Positions 23,416 through 32,250 of a stretch of DNA of 64,000 nt are shown piece by piece. Every line of letters begins with the position of its first letter. The stretch's first letter is position 1. A program made the position numbers and the translations under genes. This DNA comes from DATIUV01 sp049322755 (lineage in GTDB: Bacteria; Pseudomonadota; Gammaproteobacteria; Burkholderiales; UBA6910), in assembly GCA_049322755.1 (NCBI GenBank), contig JBMOQX010000034.1, positions 27,316 to 91,315 of the forward strand. The letters are read 5' to 3'. The notes beneath the pieces are model-generated. The model saw only the letters and a program-made list of their open reading frames with translations, had not been told where the DNA came from and ran no database searches.

Positions 23416-25022
23416 TGCACGTCATCGCCTCCACCATCGACCCGCGCTCGGAGGAGTTCGCCGCCAACGCCCGCGCGATGCGCGCGCTGGTGGAGGACCT
23501 GCGGGCGAAGGTGGCCCAGGTGGAACTGGGCGGCGGCGGGGCGGCGCGGGCAAAGCACGCCGGCCGCGGCAAGCTGCTGCCGCGGGAGCGGGTGCGGGCG
23601 CTGCTGGATGCGGGCTCGCCGTTCCTCGAACTTTCGCAACTGGCGGCCTGGGGGATGTACGACGGCCAGGTGCCGGCCGCGGGCCTGATCACGGGCATCG
23701 GCCGGGTGATGGGTCGCGAGTGCATGATCGTCGCCAACGACGCCACGGTGAAAGGCGGCACCTATTTCCCGGTCACGGTCAAGAAGCACCTGCGCGCCCA
23801 GGAGATCGCGCGGGAGAACCGGCTGCCCTGCCTCTACCTGGTGGACTCCGGCGGCGCCCATCTGCCGAACCAGGACGAGGTGTTCCCCGACCGCGACCAT
23901 TTCGGCCGCATCTTCTACAACCAGGCGACCCTGTCGGCGGCCGGCATCCCGCAGATCGCGGTGGTCATGGGATCGTGCACCGCCGGCGGCGCCTACGTGC
24001 CGGCGATGGCCGACGAGGCCATCATCGTGCGCCAGCAGGGCACGATCTTTCTTGGCGGCCCGCCGCTGGTTAAGGCGGCCACCGGCGAGGTGGTGAGCGC
24101 GGAGGAGCTGGGCGGCGCCGACGTGCACGCGCGCGTCTCCGGCGTCGCGGACCATTACGCCCTGTCCGACGCCCACGCGCTGGGGCTGGCGCGGCGCGCC
24201 GTGGCGCGGACCAACGGCGTGAAGCGCGTCGGTCTCGACGTGGCCGCGCCGCAGCCGCCGCGGCATGATCCCGCCGAGCTGCACGGCGTGGTGTCCGCCG
24301 ATCCGCGCAGGCCGTTCGACATCCGCGAGGTGATCGCCCGCGTCGTCGACGCCAGCGAATTCGACGAGTTCAAGGCGCTCTACGGCACGACGCTGGTCGC
24401 CGGCTTTGCGCGCATCCACGGCTATCCGGTCGGCATCCTCGGCAACAACGGCATCCTGTTTTCCGAGTCGGCGCTCAAGGGCGCCCATTTCATCGAGCTC
24501 TGCTGCCAGCGCGGCATCCCGCTGGTGTTCCTGCAGAACATCACCGGCTTCATGGTGGGCAGGAAATACGAGGCCGGCGGCATCGCCAAGGACGGCGCCA
24601 AGCTGGTGACCGCGGTGGCCTGCGCCAGCGTGCCGAAGTTCACCGTCATCGTCGGCGGCAGCTTCGGCGCCGGGAACTACGGGATGTGCGGTCGCGCCTA
24701 CGGCCCGCGCTTCCTGTGGATGTGGCCCAACGCGCGCATCTCGGTCATGGGCGGCGAGCAGGCCGCCTCGGTGCTGGCACAGGTGAAGCGCGACGCGCTC
24801 GAGCGCGACGGCAAGTCCTGGTCAGCGGATGAGGAGGAAGCGTTCAAGCAGCCGATCCGCGCCCAGTACGATGCCCAGGGCCACCCCTACTATGCCACCG
24901 CGAGGCTTTGGGACGACGGCATCATCGATCCCGCCGAGACCCGCACCGTGCTGGGGCTGGGCATCTCGGCGGCGCTCAACGCCCCCATCGAGCCGACCCG
25001 CTTCGGCGTGTTCCGGATGTAG
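23415..25022 (+). CDS. liuB: Methylcrotonyl-CoA carboxylase beta (carboxyltransferase) subunit
   Basis: A 535-residue biotin-dependent carboxyltransferase that moves CO2 from carboxybiotin onto 3-methylcrotonyl-CoA to form 3-methylglutaconyl-CoA. Seen: GRGKLLPRERVRALLDAGSPFLELS, the N-half oxyanion region LYLVDSGGAHLPNQDEVFPDRDHFGRIFYNQA (typical of MCC-beta), GSCTAGGAYVPAMADE, and in the C-half NITGFMVGRKYEAGGIAKDGAK with GGSFGAGNYGMCGRAYGPRF. The length and YEAGGIAKDGAK signature separate it from propionyl-CoA carboxylase. The ATG at 23415 overlaps the previous stop codon; a GTG one codon earlier is also open. It partners the alpha subunit at 26019. Confidence 0.95.
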   Translation: MHVIASTIDPRSEEFAANARAMRALVEDLRAKVAQVELGGGGAARAKHAGRGKLLPRERVRALLDAGSPFLELSQLAAWGMYDGQVPAAGLITGIGRVMGRECMIVANDATVKGGTYFPVTVKKHLRAQEIARENRLPCLYLVDSGGAHLPNQDEVFPDRDHFGRIFYNQATLSAAGIPQIAVVMGSCTAGGAYVPAMADEAIIVRQQGTIFLGGPPLVKAATGEVVSAEELGGADVHARVSGVADHYALSDAHALGLARRAVARTNGVKRVGLDVAAPQPPRHDPAELHGVVSADPRRPFDIREVIARVVDASEFDEFKALYGTTLVAGFARIHGYPVGILGNNGILFSESALKGAHFIELCCQRGIPLVFLQNITGFMVGRKYEAGGIAKDGAKLVTAVACASVPKFTVIVGGSFGAGNYGMCGRAYGPRFLWMWPNARISVMGGEQAASVLAQVKRDALERDGKSWSADEEEAFKQPIRAQYDAQGHPYYATARLWDDGIIDPAETRTVLGLGISAALNAPIEPTRFGVFRM

Positions 25023-25054
25023 GCGATGGACGACTTGAAGCGAAGGATCGCGTC

Positions 25055-25843
25055 GTGAGCAGCGACGCCGTCACCCTGGCCACGGACTCGCGCGGGGTCG
25101 CGACGCTGACGCTGAATCGCCCCGACGTTCACAACGCGTTCGACGACGCGCTGATCGCCGAACTGGACCGCCTGCTCGCACGGGTCGCCGACGACGCCGG
25201 CGTGCGGGTGGTGATGCTGGCGGCCGCGGGCAAGAGCTTCTCGGCGGGCGCCGACCTGAACTGGATGCGCCGCATGGCCGGCTACGACGAGCAGCAGAAC
25301 GTCGACGACGCGCTGCGCCTGGCGCGGCTGCTGCGGCGCCTCGACCGGCTGCCGAAGCCGACGGTGGCGCGGGTGCAGGGAGCAGCGCTGGGCGGGGGCG
25401 TCGGCCTGGTGGCGTGCTGCGACATCGCGTTGGCGGCGAGGAGCGCGGTGTTCGCGCTGTCGGAGGTGCGGCTCGGTTTGATTCCCGCCACCATCAGTCC
25501 TTACCTGGTGGCGGCCATGGGGGCGCGCGCGGCGCGCCGCTATGTGCTGACCGGCGAGCGCTTCGGCGCCGACGACGCGCTGCGGCTCGGCCTGGTGCAC
25601 GAAGTGGCCGACGACCACGCCCTCGCGACCGCAGTCGAGAGCGTGGTGGCGAGCCTGCTGCAAGGCGGCCCGGCCTCCATCGCCGACGCCAAGGAGCTGA
25701 TCGCCCACGTCGCCGCCACGGCCAACGACCAGGCATTGCTGACAGAGACCGCGCGCCGCATCGCCCGGGCCCGCGCGAGCGCCGAGGGGCGCGAGGGCAT
25801 TGCCGCCTTCCTCGATAAACGCAAGCCGCGATGGGATCGCTGA
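25055..25843 (+). CDS. liuC: Methylglutaconyl-CoA hydratase
   Basis: A 262-residue crotonase that hydrates 3-methylglutaconyl-CoA to HMG-CoA. Seen: LNRPDVHNAFDDALIAEL, the oxyanion segment KSFSAGADLNWMRRMAGY (the GADLNWM form is typical of LiuC), GAALGGGVGLVACCDIALA and FALSEVRLGLIPATISPYLV. The usual first catalytic glutamate position is a glycine (GGGVGL), as in this hydratase group, and the second glutamate (SEVRLG) is retained. Start GTG 25055 with AAGGA upstream; the frame is open further upstream but only over the end of liuB. It lies between the two carboxylase subunit genes, the usual liu order. Confidence 0.93.
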   Translation: MSSDAVTLATDSRGVATLTLNRPDVHNAFDDALIAELDRLLARVADDAGVRVVMLAAAGKSFSAGADLNWMRRMAGYDEQQNVDDALRLARLLRRLDRLPKPTVARVQGAALGGGVGLVACCDIALAARSAVFALSEVRLGLIPATISPYLVAAMGARAARRYVLTGERFGADDALRLGLVHEVADDHALATAVESVVASLLQGGPASIADAKELIAHVAATANDQALLTETARRIARARASAEGREGIAAFLDKRKPRWDR

Positions 25844-26013
25844 CCGGCGAGGTCCTGCGCGCCGACCCGCGGCTGCGGCGCCGGGCGCTGGCAGCGGTGG
25901 CCGCCGTCCTCGTGGCGGGCGTCGTCGCCCTCGCGCGGGGCGTTCCCGCCGCCGCGGCCCGGCTTACGAAGCAGCCACCGCAACAGGCGCTGCCGCTGAT
26001 CCCCGGAGCCTAG
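25831..26013 (+). CDS. Possible small membrane protein between liuC and liuD
   Basis: An open frame of 60 codons begins at an ATG inside the end of liuC and stops six bases before the liuD start, filling the gap of 175 bases exactly. It encodes a basic N-terminus followed by one hydrophobic Ala/Val-rich helix (about residues 19-45) and a short polar tail. No family is recognised and no clear ribosome-binding site was found, so it may be a chance frame in GC-rich DNA. Confidence 0.3.
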   Translation: MGSLTGEVLRADPRLRRRALAAVAAVLVAGVVALARGVPAAAARLTKQPPQQALPLIPGA

Positions 26014-26018
26014 CCGCC

Positions 26019-28019
26019 GTGCTGCACAAGCTCCTGATTGCCAATCGCGGCGAGATCGCGGTGCGCATCATGCGCACGGCCCGGCATCTCGGGATCCGCA
26101 CGGTGGCGGTCTATTCCGATGCCGACCGGGACGCGATGCACGTCGAGCTGGCGGACGAAGCCCACCGCATCGGGCCCGCACCGGCGCGCGAAAGCTATCT
26201 GTGCGCCGAGGCAATCCTGGAGGTGGCGCGGCGTTGCGGTGCCGAGGCCGTGCATCCCGGCTACGGCTTCCTGGCCGAGAACGCCGCCTTCGCCCAGGCC
26301 TGCCTCGACGCCGGGCTGGTTTTCGTCGGCCCGCCGCCCGCCGCGATCCGCGCCATGGGCAGCAAGGGCGAAGCAAAGCGGCTGATGGAGACGGCGCTGG
26401 TGCCGGTGATTCCCGGCTATTTCGGCCGCGACCAGAGCACGGAGCGCTTCCGCGCCGAGGCGGACGCCATCGGCTATCCGGTGCTGGTCAAGGCCGCCCA
26501 CGGCGGCGGCGGCCGCGGCATGCGGGTGGTGGAGCGGGCAGCCGATCTGGACGCAGCCGTGGCCGCGGCGCGGCGCGAGGCGCAGTCGGCGTTCGGCGAC
26601 GGCGAGCTGCTGCTGGAGCGCTGCCTGCAGCGGCCGCGACACGTCGAGGTGCAGGTGTTCGCAGACACGCATGGCAACACGGTGAGCCTGTTCGAGCGCG
26701 ACTGTTCCGTCCAGCGCCGGCACCAGAAAGTGATCGAGGAGGCGCCGGCACCGGCGCTGCCCCAGTCCACGCGAGCGCGCCTCGCGCACGCCGCGGTCTC
26801 CGCCGCCCGCGCCATCGACTACGTCGGCGCCGGCACGGTGGAGTTCATCGTCGACGGCGAGGGCGCGTTCTGGTTCATGGAAATGAACACGCGCCTGCAG
26901 GTGGAGCACCCGGTGACCGAGATGATCACGGGCCTCGACCTGGTGGAGTGGCAGCTGCGCGTCGCCGCCGGTGAGCCTCTGCCCCTGACCCAGGACACCA
27001 TCGCCGCGCACGGCCATGCTTTCGAGGCCCGCATCTACGCCGAGGACCCGCGGCGCGATTTTCTGCCGTCGCCCGGGCGCATCGCCCACCTGCGGCTGCC
27101 GGCGGAAAGCGCCCACGTGCGCGTCGACCGCGGCGTGCGCGAGGGCGACCTCGTCGGCGCCCATTACGATCCGCTCATCGCCAAGCTGGTGGTCTGGGAC
27201 GAGAACCGGCCCGGCGCCCTGCGGCGCCTGCAAGGGGCGCTGCGGGAAATCCAGGTGGCCGGCGTCGCCACCAACGTCGCGTTCCTCGGCGCCGCCGCCG
27301 CCCACCCCGACTTCGCCGCCGGCGGCGTGGACACCGGCTTCGTCGACCGGCGCCGGGGCGACCTGCTCCCGGAGGCGGCGCCGGCCGGCGACGCCGTCCA
27401 GGCCTGCGCGGCGTTGTCGGAACTCACGCGCATCGATCAGGCCGCCGCGCGCGACGCGGCCGCCTCGGGGGATCCGCACTCGCCCTGGCACCGGCGCGAC
27501 GGCTGGCGGCTGAACGCCGACAATCATCACCGCCTGGTGTTTCTCGACGACGGGCGCCGGGTGGAAGTGACGGCCCACTACCGGCGCGACGGCTATCTGC
27601 TGGAGCTGCCGTCAGCGACGGTTTCGGCGCGCGCGGACCTGGAGCCCGACGGCGACCTGCTGGCGGACCTGGACGGCGTGCGCCGGCGCGCCACGGTGGT
27701 GCGCTCCGGCGCGGAACTCACGGTGATCGCGGACGGTCACTGTCATCGCCTGACGCTGGTGGACCCGCTGGCCCAGGCGATGGCGCAGGAAGCGCCCGGC
27801 GGCGGACTGGCCGCGCCGATGCCGGGCACCGTCACTGCCGTGGGCGTGGCGCCCGGCACGCGCGTCGATCGCGGTACCATGCTGCTGACGCTGGAGGCGA
27901 TGAAGATGGAGCACACGATACGCGCCCCGGCTCCCGGCCGCGTCGTGCGCATCCACTGCGCCGTGGGCGACACCGTCGCCGAGGGCGCGCAGCTGGTGGA
28001 ATTCGAAGCGGAGGAGTGA
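26019..28019 (+). CDS. liuD: Methylcrotonyl-CoA carboxylase alpha (biotin carboxylase/BCCP) subunit
   Basis: A 666-residue protein that carboxylates its own biotin with ATP and bicarbonate for transfer by LiuB. Domains seen: biotin carboxylase (about 1-450) with LLIANRGEIAVRIMRTA, the glycine-rich AAHGGGGRGMRVV ATP loop and FMEMNTRLQVEHPVTE; a BT-type middle region (about 480-590); and a C-terminal biotinyl domain with LEAMKMEHTI, whose Lys629 is the biotin attachment site. The start GTG 26019 gives the standard VLHKLLIANRGE N-terminus; a longer in-frame extension upstream has no homology-like features. Its stop codon overlaps the ribosome-binding region of liuE. Confidence 0.95.
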   Translation: MLHKLLIANRGEIAVRIMRTARHLGIRTVAVYSDADRDAMHVELADEAHRIGPAPARESYLCAEAILEVARRCGAEAVHPGYGFLAENAAFAQACLDAGLVFVGPPPAAIRAMGSKGEAKRLMETALVPVIPGYFGRDQSTERFRAEADAIGYPVLVKAAHGGGGRGMRVVERAADLDAAVAAARREAQSAFGDGELLLERCLQRPRHVEVQVFADTHGNTVSLFERDCSVQRRHQKVIEEAPAPALPQSTRARLAHAAVSAARAIDYVGAGTVEFIVDGEGAFWFMEMNTRLQVEHPVTEMITGLDLVEWQLRVAAGEPLPLTQDTIAAHGHAFEARIYAEDPRRDFLPSPGRIAHLRLPAESAHVRVDRGVREGDLVGAHYDPLIAKLVVWDENRPGALRRLQGALREIQVAGVATNVAFLGAAAAHPDFAAGGVDTGFVDRRRGDLLPEAAPAGDAVQACAALSELTRIDQAAARDAAASGDPHSPWHRRDGWRLNADNHHRLVFLDDGRRVEVTAHYRRDGYLLELPSATVSARADLEPDGDLLADLDGVRRRATVVRSGAELTVIADGHCHRLTLVDPLAQAMAQEAPGGGLAAPMPGTVTAVGVAPGTRVDRGTMLLTLEAMKMEHTIRAPAPGRVVRIHCAVGDTVAEGAQLVEFEAEE

Positions 28020-28024
28020 CGGCC

Positions 28025-28933
28025 ATGGCGCTGCCCAGCCGCGTGAAAATCGTCGAAGTCGGGCCCCGGGACGGACTGCAGAACGAGCCCGGCCGCGTGC
28101 CCGCGGACGTGAAGATCGGCCTCATCGAGCGTCTCGCGGCCGCCGGCGTGCGGGTGATCGAGTCGGGCAGCTTCGTCTCGCCCAGGTGGGTGCCGCAGAT
28201 GGCCGACACCGACCGCGTTTTCGCCGGCGTCCGCCGCCGGGAAGGCGTCGCCTACACGGCGCTGGTGCCCAACCGCAAAGGCCTGGAGGCCGCGCTCGCT
28301 TGCGGCGTCGAGGAAGTGGCGGTGTTTGCCGCGGCCACCGAGACGTTCTCGCGCAGGAACACCAATTGCTCCGTCGCCGAGGGCCTCGAGCGCTGCCGCG
28401 ACGTGGCGACCGCGGCGCTGGCGGCGGGCGTGCGGGTCCGGGGCTATATCTCGGTGGTGCTGGGTTGCCCCTACGAGGGCGACGTGGATCCCGCGGCGGT
28501 GGTGGCCGTGGCGCGCGCCCTGGACGCGATGGGCTGCTACGAAGTGTCGCTCGGCGACACCATCGGCACCGGTACGCCGGGGAAGATGCGCGCGCTGGTG
28601 GAGGCCTGCTCGGCCCACGTACCCGTGACGCGGCTGGCGGTGCATTGCCACGACACCTACGGCCAGGCCCTCGCCAACTGCTACGCCGCGCTGGAGGCGG
28701 GGGTAGCTGTGATCGACGCCTCCGTGGCGGGCCTCGGCGGCTGCCCCTACGCCAAGGGCGCCACCGGCAACGTCGCCACCGAGGACGTGGTCTACATGCT
28801 GCACGGTCTGGGCATCGAGACCGGAATCGACCTCGACCAGCTCGTCGACGCCGGCCAGTACATCTGCGCCTTTCTCGGCCGTCCGGGCAACTCCAAGGCG
28901 GCCCGCGCCATCACCGCCAAGCGCGCCGCGTAG
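28025..28933 (+). CDS. liuE: Hydroxymethylglutaryl-CoA lyase
   Basis: A 302-residue TIM-barrel lyase that cleaves HMG-CoA to acetyl-CoA and acetoacetate, the last committed step of leucine degradation. Seen: VKIVEVGPRDGLQNE (metal and substrate residues), ESGSFVSPRWVPQMADT, EVSLGDTIGTGTPGKM, LAVHCHDTYGQALAN with metal-binding histidines, and the active-site loop ASVAGLGGCPYAKGATGN carrying the catalytic cysteine. The ATG at 28025 is chosen because GGAGGAG precedes it; an in-frame GTG three codons earlier overlaps the liuD stop. Confidence 0.95.
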   Translation: MALPSRVKIVEVGPRDGLQNEPGRVPADVKIGLIERLAAAGVRVIESGSFVSPRWVPQMADTDRVFAGVRRREGVAYTALVPNRKGLEAALACGVEEVAVFAAATETFSRRNTNCSVAEGLERCRDVATAALAAGVRVRGYISVVLGCPYEGDVDPAAVVAVARALDAMGCYEVSLGDTIGTGTPGKMRALVEACSAHVPVTRLAVHCHDTYGQALANCYAALEAGVAVIDASVAGLGGCPYAKGATGNVATEDVVYMLHGLGIETGIDLDQLVDAGQYICAFLGRPGNSKAARAITAKRAA

Positions 28934-28944
28934 CGGGAAGCCCG

Positions 28945-29145
28945 ATGGTTCCGTCCCCCTGCATCAACGTCTGCGTCATCGATCCCGGCACCGGCTGGTG
29001 CCGCGGCTGCCTGCGCACCCTCGACGAAGTGGCCGGCTGGACCACCTTCTCCGACGCCGAGAAGCAGGCGGTGCTGGAGCGGCTGCGGGAGCGGCTGCAC
29101 GCTACCACGAGCATTCCGTCCGACCGTCCGTCGGCCCCGGAGTAA
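28945..29145 (+). CDS. Small DUF1289 cysteine-rich protein
   Basis: A 66-residue protein with the DUF1289 pattern: SPCINVCVIDPGTGWCRGCL followed by RTLDEVAGWTTFSDAEK. Four cysteines (CxxxC...CxxC) suggest a small metal-binding or Fe-S-like knuckle. It begins 11 bases after liuE and is probably cotranscribed. The family is widespread in proteobacteria with no assigned role; the extra C-terminal tail (about 15 residues) is low in conserved features. Confidence 0.85.
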   Translation: MVPSPCINVCVIDPGTGWCRGCLRTLDEVAGWTTFSDAEKQAVLERLRERLHATTSIPSDRPSAPE

Positions 29146-29253
29146 CGCCGGGCGGACGTCCGCCCGCCACTGGCATGGAAGCTGCTCCCTTTCCCCGACT
29201 AGTTGCGCGGGAATGGGCCTGATGCCCCTCAGCCAGCCTTGAAGGACTCTCGA

Positions 29254-32244
29254 ATGACCCAATTGCGCTCCGCTGCCGATGGCGCCGGTATGAGGCAAAT
29301 CCTATTCCTGATCTTTGCCGTATCCGGCTTTTCCGGCCTGATCTACGAATCGATCTGGAGCCATTACCTGAAGCTGTTCCTGGGCCACTCAGCCTATGCC
29401 CAGACCATCGTCCTGGCAATCTTCATGGGCGGTATGGCCATTGGCGCCACCATCGCCGCCCGCTATTCGGCGCGCTGGCGCGGGCTGTTGATGGGCTACG
29501 CGTTGGTGGAGGGTCTGGTGGGGGTTGCCGCCCTCGTCTTTCACGGCGTTTTTGTCGCCGCCATCGACGTCTCCCACGGGTCGGTGCTCCCCGCGCTCGG
29601 CTCGCCGGCGCTGGCGCAAGCTTACAAATGGACACTCTCTGGCCTGCTGATCCTGCCCCAGTCGATTCTGCTGGGCATGACGTTCCCTCTGATGAGCGTG
29701 GGCATCATCCGCCGGGCTCCCGACGCGGCGGGTTCCGTGCTGGCCATGCTCTACTTCAGCAACAGCATCGGCGCGGCCATCGGCGTGATGGCGGGTGGAT
29801 TTTTCTTGATCGGGCGGCTCGGACTTCCCGGCACGATCCTGACCGCGGGCCTGATCAACATCGGGCTGGCGCTGACCATCTGGGCCTTGCTTAAACGCGA
29901 GGGCGGTGAGCCGTTGCCCGCGCGCGCCGCTGCCGGGGAGAACGGCTCCGCCAGCAACCGCCGCTGGTATCACTTCTTGCTGGTGGCTGCCGCGGTCACC
30001 GGCCTGGCTTCATTCCTGTACGAGATTGCCTGGATCCGCATGCTGGCGATGGTTCTGGGCAGTTCGACTCACGCGTTCGAGCTCATGCTCTCGGCCTTTA
30101 TCGCCGGTCTGGCCTTCGGCGGCCTCTACATCCGGCGCCGAATTGATCGGCTAAGCGATCCGGCGGGCTATCTTGGCTGGGTGCAGGTGATCATGGGTAT
30201 CCTCGCGCTGTCGACCCTGGCGACCTACGGCAACACCTTCCAATGGATGGAGGCTATCGTCGCCACCTTCAGCCGCACCGAGCCGGGCTACACAGGATTC
30301 CTGCTCGCGAGCCACGGCGTTGCCCTGCTGCTAATGCTCCCCGCCACCGTTTGCGCCGGCATGACGCTGCCGCTGATGACCTACATGCTGCTCAGACGAG
30401 ACGTCGGAGAGAAGGGTGTCGGCGCGGTGTACGCGGCCAATACGGTGGGTGCCATCATCGCAGTGGCGCTCGGCGTGCACCTGCTGATGCCTACCATCGG
30501 CGCCAAAGGCATGATTGTGCTGGGCGGCGCCCTCGACATCGCGCTCGGGATGGTCTTTTTCACGCTTGCGTTAGCGCCGCTGCTGAAGCGGTACACGCCG
30601 GCGCTAGCGGCCGGCGCCACGTTTTGCGTCGCCGCGTTTGCGTTAACCGTCGACCTGGATCCACGCAAGATGGCCTCGGGAGTCTTCCGGACGGGCAAGG
30701 CCACTGTCGAGGACGGTTCCGAGGTCCTGCGCCACCGCGACGGCAAGACTGCCACCGTCAGTCTGGTGCGCAATAGCAACGGCAAGATCGGGGTCCTCAC
30801 CAATGGCAAGTACGACGCCACCATCGCGCCGCCCGATCAGCCCACTGCCGCCGATGAAATTACCCAGGTTCTGCTGGGCATCATCGGGCTCGCGGCGCAT
30901 CCGGGCGCCAAGACCTTGGCCAACATCGGGTTCGGTTCCGGAATGACGACCCACGCGCTGCTCGCCTCGCCTCGCCCGGCACGGGTGGACTCGATCGAGA
31001 TCGAGCCGGAAATGGTGATGGCCGCGCGCGAGGGTTTCGGCGACTGGGTTACGCGCGCATTCAACGATCCCCGCAGCCACATCCACCACGAAGATGCGAA
31101 GACCTTTTTCTCCGTCAATGGCAGCCGATACGACGTCATCATTTCAGAGCCGTCGAACCCCTGGGTAAGCGGCGTCGCCTCGCTGTTCACCACCGAGTTC
31201 TACCGCCAGGCCGCCTCTCACCTCAACCCGGGCGGCGTGCTGGTGCAGTGGATTCAGCTCTACGAGGTGGACGTCAACGTCGTCGCCTCGATCGTCAAAG
31301 CGATGTCGCCGGTGTTCGCCGACTGGGAGATCTATGCCCCCGACGAAGTCAATCTGATTCTGCTCGCGCGCGTCGGCGGCAAGCTCGGCAAGCTCGACCC
31401 GGCAGTTCTCACCGAAGGCGATGTGCCTGCGGTCTTGCGCCGGGTGGACCTGCGCGGCCTCGCCGACATCGAGGTGCGCCGCATTGGCGGCAAGGCGCTG
31501 CTAGAGCCGCTGTTTGCATCGTACCCGGCGCCAGTCAACTCCGACTACTTCCCGTACGTCGACCTGAACGGCTTCCGCGGCGTGTTCCTGCAACGCTCCG
31601 CACACTGGATCACCGCGGTCGGCATGGCGCCGTATCCGGTCGCCGAAATGCTGGAAGGCGTGGCCCTGCCGAATCCGGATCGGGTTACCCCCTACGCGAT
31701 CTACTCGCGCACGCTGCGGACGGTCGATGCCGCGCGGCTCGCCCGCGGCGACACTTCTCAGGCCTCGGAACTCCCGGTCTGGCTGCACAAGGATCACCGA
31801 TCCGCCCGCCTGCACGGCTCGCCTTGCCGTCGGGTTGACCACATGGACGCATGGCTGGACGCCGCGTTTTCCGTCGCCAGTTCGACCGGCGGACATCTCA
31901 CGCCGGAGCAGTCAAGGGCGCTGTGGCAGGACATCGCGCCGCCAGCCTGCCGCGTGACTCTCTCCCCCGAAGCCGCCAAATGGCTGCGACTGTTCGAGGC
32001 GACCGGCCAGCGGGATGCGCGCACGATGGCGGAGATCTCAATGCAACTGCTCACGGGCGGCGAGAGCCGAAAGAGCGCCGTCTACCAGCAGTATCTGGTA
32101 TCGGCAGCGATGCTGGGGCATCTCGCGAGCGGAAACGAGGACGCCGCCCGCGAACTGTGGCAGACAGTTGGCGCACGGCTCATGCAGAAAGACGAGAACG
32201 ACCTGACGCTGCGGCTGCTGGGAGCCCACGCCATGCTGCGCTGA
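29254..32244 (+). CDS. Fused multi-pass membrane / spermidine-synthase-like protein
   Basis: A 996-residue protein. Residues about 10-470 form roughly 12-14 hydrophobic segments arranged in two similar halves, each opening with an FxSGLIYEIxW-like motif (FSGLIYESIWSHYLKLFLG, then FLYEIAWIRMLAMVLGSS). Residues about 540-760 form a SpeE-like Rossmann methyltransferase/aminopropyltransferase fold with NIGFGSGMTTHALL, VDSIEIEPEMVMAA and YDVIISEPSNPWVSGVASLFTTEFY. The last 200 residues are helical and unassigned. The family (fused MFS/spermidine synthase) has uncertain activity, so polyamine synthesis should not be assumed. ATG 29254 is supported by GAAGGA. It stands between the liu operon and the convergent phosphoesterase gene and probably has its own promoter in the preceding 108 bases. 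Confidence 0.85.
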   Translation: MTQLRSAADGAGMRQILFLIFAVSGFSGLIYESIWSHYLKLFLGHSAYAQTIVLAIFMGGMAIGATIAARYSARWRGLLMGYALVEGLVGVAALVFHGVFVAAIDVSHGSVLPALGSPALAQAYKWTLSGLLILPQSILLGMTFPLMSVGIIRRAPDAAGSVLAMLYFSNSIGAAIGVMAGGFFLIGRLGLPGTILTAGLINIGLALTIWALLKREGGEPLPARAAAGENGSASNRRWYHFLLVAAAVTGLASFLYEIAWIRMLAMVLGSSTHAFELMLSAFIAGLAFGGLYIRRRIDRLSDPAGYLGWVQVIMGILALSTLATYGNTFQWMEAIVATFSRTEPGYTGFLLASHGVALLLMLPATVCAGMTLPLMTYMLLRRDVGEKGVGAVYAANTVGAIIAVALGVHLLMPTIGAKGMIVLGGALDIALGMVFFTLALAPLLKRYTPALAAGATFCVAAFALTVDLDPRKMASGVFRTGKATVEDGSEVLRHRDGKTATVSLVRNSNGKIGVLTNGKYDATIAPPDQPTAADEITQVLLGIIGLAAHPGAKTLANIGFGSGMTTHALLASPRPARVDSIEIEPEMVMAAREGFGDWVTRAFNDPRSHIHHEDAKTFFSVNGSRYDVIISEPSNPWVSGVASLFTTEFYRQAASHLNPGGVLVQWIQLYEVDVNVVASIVKAMSPVFADWEIYAPDEVNLILLARVGGKLGKLDPAVLTEGDVPAVLRRVDLRGLADIEVRRIGGKALLEPLFASYPAPVNSDYFPYVDLNGFRGVFLQRSAHWITAVGMAPYPVAEMLEGVALPNPDRVTPYAIYSRTLRTVDAARLARGDTSQASELPVWLHKDHRSARLHGSPCRRVDHMDAWLDAAFSVASSTGGHLTPEQSRALWQDIAPPACRVTLSPEAAKWLRLFEATGQRDARTMAEISMQLLTGGESRKSAVYQQYLVSAAMLGHLASGNEDAARELWQTVGARLMQKDENDLTLRLLGAHAMLR

Positions 32245-32250
32245 GCGCGC

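Noticed and set aside
25026..25058. A ten-codon frame between liuB and liuC
   Set aside because: Too short, no ribosome-binding site of its own and no conservation signal; probably just the leader of the liuC GTG start.
29254..32244. Naming this protein as spermidine synthase SpeE
   Set aside because: Only the C-terminal third has the Rossmann aminopropyltransferase-like fold; the membrane half and the usual unknown activity of this family make the name unsafe.
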